From: Tunturiibacter empetritectus
GTDB taxonomy: Bacteria; Acidobacteriota; Terriglobia; Terriglobales; Acidobacteriaceae
Length of the DNA stretch: 64,000 bases
Direction: 5' to 3'
Assembly (NCBI RefSeq): GCF_013410875.1
Contig: NZ_JACCCU010000001.1
Span: 496,001 to 560,000, forward strand
The notes below the pieces were generated by a model, which worked only from the letters and a program-made list of their open reading frames with translations, did no database searches and was not told where the DNA came from. Below, piece after piece: positions 17,334-25,160 of this stretch. Position numbers and translations under genes: made by a program. How positions within the stretch are numbered: position 1 is the stretch's first letter; every line of letters begins with the position of its first letter.

Positions 17334-18062
17334 TTAAGAGGACTGCCTCTTAGGTGATTTATTTTTCATAACTGCAGAAACCTTCGAATCTTGGTGCACC
17401 TGTTGCAGGTGAGCACGCATCGCTTTGCGTGCACTACTGGCACTCCGCTTTTCGATCGCTTCCAGGATGAGTTTGTGATGGACCTGACCACGCTCCGGCC
17501 CCCCGGTGACAGAGAAAATTCCCAGCCGCTGCTCCCGCAAAACTCCTACGAGCGAATCCAGCAACGACAGAATGAGCGGATTTCCAGCAGCTTCGGCCAG
17601 AGCCAGATGGAAGTCGAGATCGGCTTCAATATAAGCGTCTGGATTCTTCATGCTGCGGTCCATCACCGCGACGGCCTCCCGCATCATGACCAGGTGCTGT
17701 TCTTCGATGCGAGTCGCGGCCAGCGCCGTGAACTCAGGCTCCAGAATCTCGCGCATCTCCGCAACATAGTCGGAGTCTTCAAGGTCGCCGCTCTTGAGAA
17801 AGGAGTTGAGGGAGTGGCGTATCGCCTGGGACTTTCCCGTGCTGACAAACGTGCCGCGGCCTGAGTACGCTTCGACCAGCCCCTTCTCGCTCAAGGTCTT
17901 GACGGCTTCGCGTACCGCCGTGCGGCTGACCCCAAACTCCTGGGCTAGCTCCCGTTCCGCCGGCAACTGGTCCCCTGGTTTCAGCTTTCCTTCCTGGATC
18001 GACTGCTCGATCTGCTGCACGATCTGTTCATAAAGTCTCGCTGTTCGAACTACTTTGTACAT
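17334..18062 (-). CDS. FadR/GntR-family transcriptional regulator
   Basis: I choose the start at 18062 (242 residues, MYKVVRTARLYEQ), six bases after AAGGGG. A winged helix-turn-helix (about residues 10-75, with ERELAQEFGVSRTAVREAVK) is followed by an all-helical FCD ligand domain containing ADLDFHLALAEAAGNPL and later HHKLILEAI, matching the metal or ligand-binding Asp/His positions. FadR-subfamily members are usually repressors released by an organic acid. It is the first gene of the seven-gene operon, 16 bp before the dehydrogenase gene. Its probable operators lie just upstream, implying autoregulation of the whole unit. Confidence 0.9.
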   Translation of the reverse strand: MYKVVRTARLYEQIVQQIEQSIQEGKLKPGDQLPAERELAQEFGVSRTAVREAVKTLSEKGLVEAYSGRGTFVSTGKSQAIRHSLNSFLKSGDLEDSDYVAEMREILEPEFTALAATRIEEQHLVMMREAVAVMDRSMKNPDAYIEADLDFHLALAEAAGNPLILSLLDSLVGVLREQRLGIFSVTGGPERGQVHHKLILEAIEKRSASSARKAMRAHLQQVHQDSKVSAVMKNKSPKRQSS

Positions 18063-18172
18063 TGGCATCCCCTTCGTCTGGCCACCTTTGAGGGTGGTCG
18101 TGGTCGAAACACTATACAGGACGCCAGGGGTTGAAATTGCCATTTCGATGGAGGGTTCTCGTTTAGGGTATT

Positions 18173-18183
18173 CGGTTATACCA
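18173..18183. promoter_or_regulatory. FadR-type operator candidate 1
   Basis: CGGTTATACCA matches the FadR-subfamily consensus TNGTNNNACNA except for the first base. It sits inside the inverted repeat GGTAT-N6-ATACC (18167-18182), about 110 bp before the regulator gene on the minus strand. An 8-bp tandem repeat TTGGGTTA follows at 18193-18208. Confidence 0.5.
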
Positions 18184-18227
18184 ATAGACCGATTGGGTTA
18201 TTGGGTTAGAAAATACTTAAGGACAAG

Positions 18228-18238
18228 TGGTTATACCA
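18228..18238. promoter_or_regulatory. FadR-type operator candidate 2 (perfect half-sites)
   Basis: TGGTTATACCA has perfect TGGT/ACCA half-sites around a 3-bp centre, the form bound by FadR-subfamily regulators. It lies within a wider inverted repeat, AAGTGG at 18225-18230 with CCACTT at 18244-18249. It is upstream of the regulator operon and downstream of the semialdehyde dehydrogenase stop. Confidence 0.55.
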
Positions 18239-18273
18239 TAATGCCACTTTAGGACAAATTGCTGTCGTGCCAT

Positions 18274-19641
18274 CTACTTTTCAATCCAAACCGTTTTGAT
18301 GTTCGTGAACTCGCGAATGCCGAAGGGTCCAAGCTCACGCCCGAATCCAGACTGCTTGACTCCGCCAAAGGGCACCCGCGGATCGGAGGCGACCATCTTG
18401 TTGACGAAGACCATTCCTGCCTCCAACTCCTGGATCAGATGGTCTCGTTCCGCCTCGTCCTGGGTCCACACACTCGCGCCCAGACCAAAGCGCGTGTCGT
18501 TGGCGATGCGGATCGCCTCCTCTGCGTCTTTCACGCGAAAGATGGTCGCGACCGGGCCGAAGAACTCTTCGCTATAGGCCGGCGAATCTCGTGGGATGTC
18601 GGTGAGGACAGTCGGCGGATAGAAACAACCCTTTCCTGGCATCGGCTTGCCACCAGTCAACACTCTCGCGCCTGCATCGACGGACTTCTGCACATCGCGG
18701 TGCAGATCCTCGACGGCGCTGGTCGAGGCCAGCGGACCAAGCTCTGTCGCCCGATCCAGCGGATCCCCAACCTTCAGCGCCTCCATCCGCGCAACGAACT
18801 CATCCTCAAACCTGTCGGCGATGGAGTCCTCCACGATGAATCTTTTGGCTGCGATGCAGGACTGGCCATTATTGGCGATACGCGCCTTGACCGCGGTTGC
18901 AACAGCTTCGGCAAAGTTGGCCGACTTCATCACGATGTAGGGATCGCTTCCGCCCAGTTCCAGCACCACTTTTTTGATGCTTCGGGCTGCAGAGATGCCA
19001 ACCTGAACGCCGGCGCCTTCGCTCCCCGTAAGCGTTGCGGCGGCGATGCGCGGATCAGCCAGAATGCCTTCAACCTTCGAGGCGCCAACCAATAAAGTTT
19101 GAAAGACTCCCTCGGCAAATCCCGCACGAAGAAAGACATCTTCGACAGCCAGCGCACTCTGCGGAACATTGGAGGCGTGCTTGAGCAGCCCCACGTTGCC
19201 GGCCATCAGAGCCGGAGCGACAAAGCGAATCACCTGCCAGAAAGGGTAGTTCCACGGCATGATGGCGAGAATCGGACCCAGCGGCTGATAGTGTATATAG
19301 CTGCGATTTGCGCTCGTCTCGACCGCCTCATCCGCCAGAAACCTCTCTGCGTGCTCCGCGTAGTAACGGCAGGCCCAGGCAGATTTGACGGCTTCGTCGA
19401 TCGCAGCCTGAATGGGCTTCCCCATCTCCAGACTCATCATGCGGCCAAACTGCTCCTTCTCCGCTTCAAGAATCTCTGCCGCTTTTATCATGCGTTCCGC
19501 GCGATAGGCGAAGCTGGTCTCACGATGAAGAACAAATGCTGCGGCGGCCTTATCGAGCTTCGCGGCCAACTCCTCATCGGTCAGCGGATCAAAGGTTTTC
19601 ATGACTTCGCCGGTGGCCGGATTGATGCTTGCAATGCCCAT
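18274..19641 (-). CDS. NAD(P)-dependent succinate-semialdehyde dehydrogenase
   Basis: The start at 19641 gives 455 residues, beginning MGIASINPATGE as in this aldehyde dehydrogenase subgroup; in-frame starts further upstream have no homologous sequence. The active-site glutamate region ELGGSDPYIV and nucleophilic Cys in NNGQSCIAAKRF are visible, as is the C-terminal FGRELGPFGIREFTN. The short form of about 455 residues matches the GabD/YneI-like Sad enzymes. It oxidises succinate semialdehyde or a related semialdehyde. It is on the same strand as the FadR operon but separated from it by 210 bp, with a FadR-like site before its own start, so it may be a second member of that regulon. Confidence 0.88.
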   Translation of the reverse strand: MGIASINPATGEVMKTFDPLTDEELAAKLDKAAAAFVLHRETSFAYRAERMIKAAEILEAEKEQFGRMMSLEMGKPIQAAIDEAVKSAWACRYYAEHAERFLADEAVETSANRSYIHYQPLGPILAIMPWNYPFWQVIRFVAPALMAGNVGLLKHASNVPQSALAVEDVFLRAGFAEGVFQTLLVGASKVEGILADPRIAAATLTGSEGAGVQVGISAARSIKKVVLELGGSDPYIVMKSANFAEAVATAVKARIANNGQSCIAAKRFIVEDSIADRFEDEFVARMEALKVGDPLDRATELGPLASTSAVEDLHRDVQKSVDAGARVLTGGKPMPGKGCFYPPTVLTDIPRDSPAYSEEFFGPVATIFRVKDAEEAIRIANDTRFGLGASVWTQDEAERDHLIQELEAGMVFVNKMVASDPRVPFGGVKQSGFGRELGPFGIREFTNIKTVWIEK

Positions 19642-19683
19642 CTTGAAGAACCTTTCTTGGGGCACCATAAAAAGGGATCCCTG

Positions 19684-19702
19684 TGGTCTGACAGTTATAC
19701 CG
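19684..19702. promoter_or_regulatory. FadR-type operator candidate before the semialdehyde dehydrogenase gene
   Basis: Two overlapping near-matches to TNGTNNNACNA are present: TGGTCTGACAG (19684-19694) and CAGTTATACCG (19692-19702). The core TTATACC is shared with the two sites before the FadR gene. It is about 45 bp upstream of the dehydrogenase start. Each is imperfect, so confidence is modest. Confidence 0.4.
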
Positions 19703-19820
19703 CAAGTCCGGATTGGTTTGTCAAGCGGCTTCGAAAGATAATTTATTTTGTAAATTCCTTGACCGGTGTTGTGGTGCGGTGGTAAAGCTGTCGTACCAAA
19801 ATTTAGGGGGCGTACACGCA

Positions 19821-22800
19821 ATGAACTTTCACAGAGCAGCCGGCCTTGTAACCAGAACGATGCAAGGGGTCGCTGTTGCCCTCGCGGTCCCGGTGCTTTC
19901 TCTCTCTCTCTCCCTCTTCGCCCATGCCCAGACAAACACTGGCCGCATCCTCGGCGACGTCAGCGACTCCTCAGGAGCTCTGGTCCCCGGGGCAAAGGTC
20001 ACGATTACGGATGTACAGCGCGGAACCAAGCGCTCCCTGGTGACAACGCAGGCGGGCCAGTATGTGGCCCCCGACCTCCTGCCCGGCATCTACTCGGTAC
20101 GCGTCGAAGCGCCAACCTTCAAAGCTACCGAGCGCACCAATATTCAGATCGAAGTGGCCTCGGACGCGCAGGTCGATTTTGTTCTGGAGACGGGAGCAGC
20201 CTCGGAGACGGTCACGGTCACGATGCAGGTGCCGCTCATCAACACGACCTCCTCCAGCCTCGGGGGCACGCTGGGCAACAAGGAGATCAACGATCTCCCG
20301 CTCAATGGCCGCAACTACGAGAATCTCCTCCAGCTTCGTCCCGGCATCGTGCGTTATCCCGGCGGGGGCTTCTCCACCACCAGTACCAACGGCCTGCGCG
20401 CTGAAGATAACGCCTATATCATCGACGGCCTGTTCAACAGCGAGCCTTTCTCCGGACAGAGCATCATCAACGGAGCTGGCATCGCGGGAGACTCCGCAAC
20501 CATCCTCCCCGTCGACGCGATCCAGGAGTTCAACCTCATCGAAAATCCGCCGGCAGAGTACGGTTGGAAGCCCGGAGCCATGGTCAACGTTGCGCTCAAA
20601 TCCGGCACCAACACGCTCCACCGCACCGCCTATGCCTTTGGCCGAAACACTCCGATGGATGCGCGCAACTACTTCAATCCCATCTCAGGCGGCCCGAAAA
20701 ATCCCCGCAGCCTCGAACAGTTCGGCGGCACCGCCGGAGGCCCCATCCTCAAGGACAAGCTCTTCTACTTCGGCGGATACGAGCGGCAGACCTACGAGGT
20801 GGCAAGCATCAGCCAGTTGAACACCCCGCTCACCGTTCCTTTCGGGAACGACCCGAAGAACAGTGTTGTCGACGCCATTGCAGGGGTCGAAGCGGCTGGC
20901 ATCGTCCCCAGCACCCCCAGTCTCACCATCGGAGGCTGTTCCGTCGGTCCGCCCATCGTCTGTAACGGTACAGGCTTTCCCACCAACAACGGCACCAGTG
21001 CGGCTGGCCCTGAGTTCATCAACTACGGACTGCCCAATGACGTCACCACCGACAACGCCGTCGCCAAGGTGGACTATCAGATCAATCAACGCCATTCGAT
21101 CAACGGCCTCTACTTCTTCGGCAACAATAATGGAACCGTCTCCGACGCCAACGAACTCCAGACCGCGTGGCTGACTCAGATCCACACGCGCGCCCAGGTC
21201 GTTGGAGCGAGTTGGACCTTCATCATCAACCCGCGCTGGCTCAACGAAGCGCGCTTCGGCTACAACACCGTCTACCAGCCCACCTTCACCAACGACCGCA
21301 ACAAGCCTGCCTCTGCCTACGGCCTGAACACCGGCGTCACCAATCCCCTGTACTTCGGTCTGCCGCGCATCAACATCTCGGACTTCTTCCCCGCGCTCAA
21401 CGAACTCGGCGGCTTCAACTGGCCGAAGATCCAAGGTCCCGACCGCCGCTTTCAGTTCATCGATCACGTCTCTTATACCGTCGGCAAACACGCCTACAAG
21501 TTTGGTGGCGAAATACACCGCGATAGCTTCTCCGGGGGAGCCTACGCCGGCGGTCGTGGCCGCATCAAGTTTGGGTTCGGCACCGACGCCTTCCCCGGCG
21601 CCACGCCGCTCGAAGACTTCTTCGCCGGTGTGCCTGCGTCCGGCAGCCTGCTTACCGGCGATCCCACCCGGCAGATTCACAACTGGGGATTCGCGGGCTT
21701 CGCTCAGGATGACTGGCGGCTCACCAAGAACCTCACCCTCAACCTCGGCCTTCGCTATGAACTGAACACTGTCGTCAAGGAGGCAAACAACCTCCTCGGC
21801 AACTTCGATCCCAGCGTAGGTCTGGTTCAGGTAGGCCAGGGTATCAACGGCCCCTACAACGGCGAGCACTACAACTTCGCCCCTCGCCTGGGCTTCGCAT
21901 GGGACATCACCGGAAGTGGCAGAACCGTGCTGCGCGGCGGTGCCGGGCTCATCTACGAGACCGTCAACTGGGAGTCCTTCCTCGCTCTGAACAACTCCCT
22001 CGGCATCAGCACCATCCCCACCGGCGCGCTGGGTGTTGGTCCCAACGGCGGCAAGGGAACCGGTTCGATCTCGGTCGGTACCGTCAACTTCGTTGGCTCC
22101 GCCCTCAACTGGAACGCTGGTTACAACAGCGGTGCCTCCACGGTCTTTCCCACCGGCGTGATCAACTGCGGAGCCAACCCCTGCAGCATCCTTGGCATGG
22201 TGCAGAACTTCCGCACACCGCAGGTCTATAGCTGGAACCTGAACGTCGAGCACTCTTTCAAGCCCGACCTAGTGCTCGAGGTCGCCTACGTCGGCAACCA
22301 CGGACAAAAACTCGTCGGCATTCACGACATCAACCAGAACGTTCCCTCGGCGGACTTCAACCACGACGAACAGTCCGGCCGCCCCTTCAACGCCCTCTAT
22401 CCCTATCTCAGCTTCATCTATCAGATGGGCAACATCTACCGCTCCAACTACGACGGTCTGCAGATGACCATGACCGCCCGCAACTACCACCACTTCACCG
22501 CTGTCGCCGGCTACACCTACTCGCACTCGCTCGATAACGTAGGCGCAAACTGGGACTTCGGCGCAGGCTCCGGCATCCCGCAAGACAGCACCCATCCCGA
22601 ACGCGAGTACGCCAGCAGCGACTTCGACATTCGCCACCGCCTCACCCTCACCACCTCCTACGCCATCCCCGGCCGAAAGTCGTTCCTTCAATCCCTCGAA
22701 GGCTGGCAGGTCAACTCCATCGTCAGCCTCTACGGAGCGCAACCCTGGGGTCCCATCGATACCGGCAACGACCTCAGTCAGACCGGCGAAGGAGTCGATC

Positions 22801-23282
22801 GCTGGGACTTCTTCGGCAATCCTCGCGACTTCAAGTCAGGTGGCGCAGTCGGCATCCCCGTAACAGGTGCTAGCGATCCAGTCTGCATGGCCCATGCTCG
22901 CTCGCTCGCCACGCTGGCCACAGCCGGCTGCTACAGAGTGGGCAACTCCGTCATGACTCCGCCCGCGCCGGGAACCTTCGGCACCATGGGCCGAAATACC
23001 TTCCGCGACACCGGCTATAAAAACTGGGACTTCTCCGTCGATAAGAACTGGCACTTCCACGAGCGATACGCAGCGCAGTTTCGCGCGGAACTCTTCAACT
23101 TCACCAATCATCCCAACTTCGCCAACCCCTTCGGTGGCCAGAACGGCTGGGGCCACAACGATCCCTCCGTTCCAGGCCAATTCGGCTGCGGCTGCGCAAC
23201 CCCGGACGTAGCGGCTTCAAATCCTGTCATCGGCTCAGGAGGCAGTCGCGCCGTGCAACTCGGCCTCAAACTTTCCTTCTAG
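19821..23282 (+). CDS. Oar-like TonB-dependent outer-membrane receptor
   Basis: The start at 19821 follows AGGGGG and gives 1153 residues. It opens with a signal peptide ending SLFAHAQ, then a carboxypeptidase-regulatory-like domain (about 38-120, GRILGDVSDSSGALVPGAKVTI). A TonB plug follows (LPLNGRNYENLLQLRPGI, then NAYIIDGLFN), and a barrel of some 850 residues ends LGLKLSF with terminal Phe. This architecture is the Oar-like family heavily expanded in Acidobacteriota, with the LNGR motif in the plug. It probably imports or binds oligosaccharides or peptides, but the ligand is unknown. The downstream secreted hydrolase may act on the same substrate. Confidence 0.92.
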   Translation: MNFHRAAGLVTRTMQGVAVALAVPVLSLSLSLFAHAQTNTGRILGDVSDSSGALVPGAKVTITDVQRGTKRSLVTTQAGQYVAPDLLPGIYSVRVEAPTFKATERTNIQIEVASDAQVDFVLETGAASETVTVTMQVPLINTTSSSLGGTLGNKEINDLPLNGRNYENLLQLRPGIVRYPGGGFSTTSTNGLRAEDNAYIIDGLFNSEPFSGQSIINGAGIAGDSATILPVDAIQEFNLIENPPAEYGWKPGAMVNVALKSGTNTLHRTAYAFGRNTPMDARNYFNPISGGPKNPRSLEQFGGTAGGPILKDKLFYFGGYERQTYEVASISQLNTPLTVPFGNDPKNSVVDAIAGVEAAGIVPSTPSLTIGGCSVGPPIVCNGTGFPTNNGTSAAGPEFINYGLPNDVTTDNAVAKVDYQINQRHSINGLYFFGNNNGTVSDANELQTAWLTQIHTRAQVVGASWTFIINPRWLNEARFGYNTVYQPTFTNDRNKPASAYGLNTGVTNPLYFGLPRINISDFFPALNELGGFNWPKIQGPDRRFQFIDHVSYTVGKHAYKFGGEIHRDSFSGGAYAGGRGRIKFGFGTDAFPGATPLEDFFAGVPASGSLLTGDPTRQIHNWGFAGFAQDDWRLTKNLTLNLGLRYELNTVVKEANNLLGNFDPSVGLVQVGQGINGPYNGEHYNFAPRLGFAWDITGSGRTVLRGGAGLIYETVNWESFLALNNSLGISTIPTGALGVGPNGGKGTGSISVGTVNFVGSALNWNAGYNSGASTVFPTGVINCGANPCSILGMVQNFRTPQVYSWNLNVEHSFKPDLVLEVAYVGNHGQKLVGIHDINQNVPSADFNHDEQSGRPFNALYPYLSFIYQMGNIYRSNYDGLQMTMTARNYHHFTAVAGYTYSHSLDNVGANWDFGAGSGIPQDSTHPEREYASSDFDIRHRLTLTTSYAIPGRKSFLQSLEGWQVNSIVSLYGAQPWGPIDTGNDLSQTGEGVDRWDFFGNPRDFKSGGAVGIPVTGASDPVCMAHARSLATLATAGCYRVGNSVMTPPAPGTFGTMGRNTFRDTGYKNWDFSVDKNWHFHERYAAQFRAELFNFTNHPNFANPFGGQNGWGHNDPSVPGQFGCGCATPDVAASNPVIGSGGSRAVQLGLKLSF

Positions 23283-23316
23283 CGCAACGCCGCGCAGTTG
23301 CGCAGCTCTCGTTTTT
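23282..23316 (+). terminator. Possible weak terminator after the Oar-like gene
   Basis: A 7-bp stem (GCGCAAC at 23282-23288 with GTTGCGC at 23297-23303) closes an 8-base loop and is followed, after eight bases, by GTTTTTGCTTGTCTTTTTT. The gap between stem and T-tract weakens the call. Confidence 0.4.
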
Positions 23317-23459
23317 GCTTGTCTTTTTTGTTGTCATTCCCGAAGGGAATCTGCGTTTTGCAGTCTCTACAGCATCGTTCCAAAGCGTTCGGCATCGGTT
23401 CAAGGCGAACATTGAAGTTAACCGTTTTTCGAAAAGTGTGGAAGAGAGGAACTCCAATC

Positions 23460-24710
23460 GTGGCAACCAGGCATTCCGTATCCAGGCACCCTGCAACCAG
23501 GAACTTCAAAACCATCGCATCTTTACTCACCGTCTGTGCCGGGCTTTCTTCAGCTAGCCTTCTGGCCCAGGGAGCACCGGAGCGCACTCTGGACGAGATC
23601 AAGGTCGAGGCCGTCCACCGCGCCGAGGTCGGCGGATATCCTCTCATCGGCCTCGATCCCAACGACGTCCGCGAGGCCTTCAAGTCCATCCACACCCGCG
23701 ACAAGGATGAGTGGGCCGAAGGCTTCATGGGCGTCGCCGACCGCTATATGGCCGAAGGCAAAAGCCTCGAAAAGACCGATCCCGCCAAGGCCAACGCCGA
23801 CTACATCCGTGCGTGGCATCTCTACTTCTTCGGCCGCTGGCCCACCGACTCCTCTCCCAAGAAAAAACTCTCCTACGCCAAAGGCATCGAAGCATTTCTC
23901 GCTCATGCTCGCCTGATGGATCCACCCGTCGAAGTCGTTCACATCCCCTTCGAAGGCAAGGAGATCATCGGCTACCTGCGGCTGCCCAAAGGCGCCACTG
24001 GCCGAATCCCCATGGTCATCGCCGTCAACGGACTCGATAGCCGCAAGGAAGACCTCACCGAGAGCTTCTCCGCCATCCTGCCTTACGGCATCGGCTACAT
24101 CGCCGTCGACGGCCCCGGCACCGGCCAATCTCCTGTCAAAGCCAGTCCCACCGCAGACCGCGCCCTCTCCAAGGTCCTCGACTATCTCGCCACCCGGCCC
24201 GAAGTCGACACCCACCGCATCGCCATGCACGGCGTCAGTTGGGGAGCCTATTGGGGCACTAAGATGGCAATCATCGAGAAAGATCGCCTCAAATGCGTCA
24301 GCGTCCAATCCCCACCCACCGATCTCTTCTTCCAGAGAGACTTTATCGTGAACTCTCTGGTAGGCAACCGCGAGTATCTCTTCGATCAGGTTCCCGCCCT
24401 GATGTCCATCTTCGAAAATGTAACCACATTGGATCAGGTGATCGACGAGTTCGCGAAGATGTCTCTGGTCAATCAGCATCTGTTAGGCAAGCCAACAGCG
24501 CCCATGCTGATCCTAGCCGGCACCAAAGACACCCAGGTTCCGATCTCCGACGTCTACAAACTCCTCGACAGTGGCGACGTTCCAAAAGACGCATGGATCA
24601 ATCCGCAGGGCGGTCACCTCGGCCGACAGGTAGGCGTCTGGCCCGACCCTCGCATCTTCAAGCAGGTCATCCTCCCATGGCTCGATCGAAATCTCAAATC
24701 CAACCCGTAA
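23460..24710 (+). CDS. Secreted alpha/beta hydrolase (esterase, FrsA-like)
   Basis: A GTG at 23460, nine bases after AGAGAGGA, is the best start (416 residues). It places a signal peptide (TIASLLTVCAGLSSASLLAQ) at the N terminus. About 170 helical residues precede the alpha/beta hydrolase core. The nucleophile elbow is GVSWGAYWG, the acid is probably Asp in GTKDTQVP and the base His in PQGGHLG. Cap plus core resembles the FrsA/2,6-dihydropseudooxynicotine hydrolase group, which cleave C-C or ester bonds. It is the only gene between two TonB receptors; its substrate is unknown. Confidence 0.8.
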   Translation: MATRHSVSRHPATRNFKTIASLLTVCAGLSSASLLAQGAPERTLDEIKVEAVHRAEVGGYPLIGLDPNDVREAFKSIHTRDKDEWAEGFMGVADRYMAEGKSLEKTDPAKANADYIRAWHLYFFGRWPTDSSPKKKLSYAKGIEAFLAHARLMDPPVEVVHIPFEGKEIIGYLRLPKGATGRIPMVIAVNGLDSRKEDLTESFSAILPYGIGYIAVDGPGTGQSPVKASPTADRALSKVLDYLATRPEVDTHRIAMHGVSWGAYWGTKMAIIEKDRLKCVSVQSPPTDLFFQRDFIVNSLVGNREYLFDQVPALMSIFENVTTLDQVIDEFAKMSLVNQHLLGKPTAPMLILAGTKDTQVPISDVYKLLDSGDVPKDAWINPQGGHLGRQVGVWPDPRIFKQVILPWLDRNLKSNP

Positions 24711-25160
24711 CAGCTACGTTTGAAACTCCAAAAGAGTGAATAGCGGCAGAAGGACAGGCTTGCCATAGCGATCCCGCTCTAAACTATTGCGGGATCGTTA
24801 GTATCTTCGTCTTGGGTCTTACAGATGGTAGCGGCTCGCGGCCAGGGATCTTTGAGATCAAACCTTGCGGCGATGTCTTACCATCGGAACGATGGTGGCC
24901 CCGATCTCAGATGCGGAATAACTCCGTCTCGAATCTCCGTATCACCACAATCTCGCTTAAAAATCTCCGGACCATCAAAGATTAAGCCACCCTTAAGAGC
25001 GCTTTACGGGGTTGTTACGCTGTGTTCACACCCCCGCAAAAGCCTCTCTCTAGTTTAGGTGGAAGCTCAAAAGTGCAATCTGCCTTGTATAGCAGCTCGG
25101 GTCAACCGAAGCACCTCTTCGGGCGCGATCTTCCAGTCCTTCAAGAAAACGGAGTTGGCG
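24711..25160. other. 450-bp intergenic region before the second TonB-dependent receptor
   Basis: The first 100 bases hold the hairpin listed separately. The rest (about 24815-25160) contains no open frame with coding character and presumably carries the promoter and leader of the receptor gene. I find no clear -35/-10 pair or operator palindrome. Confidence 0.6.
24769..24812 (+). terminator. Hairpin terminator after the alpha/beta hydrolase gene
   Basis: A perfect 9-bp stem (CGATCCCGC with GCGGGATCG), with an 11-base loop, is followed by TTAGTATCTTCGTCTT. The T content is moderate. It sits 60 bp after the hydrolase stop. Confidence 0.6.

Noticed and set aside
20685..22253. 522-codon open frame on the minus strand inside the Oar-like gene
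   Set aside because: It is a shadow frame caused by high third-position GC in the receptor gene. Its composition (Val/Gly/Ala/Glu runs) has no family motif, and it has no ribosome site.
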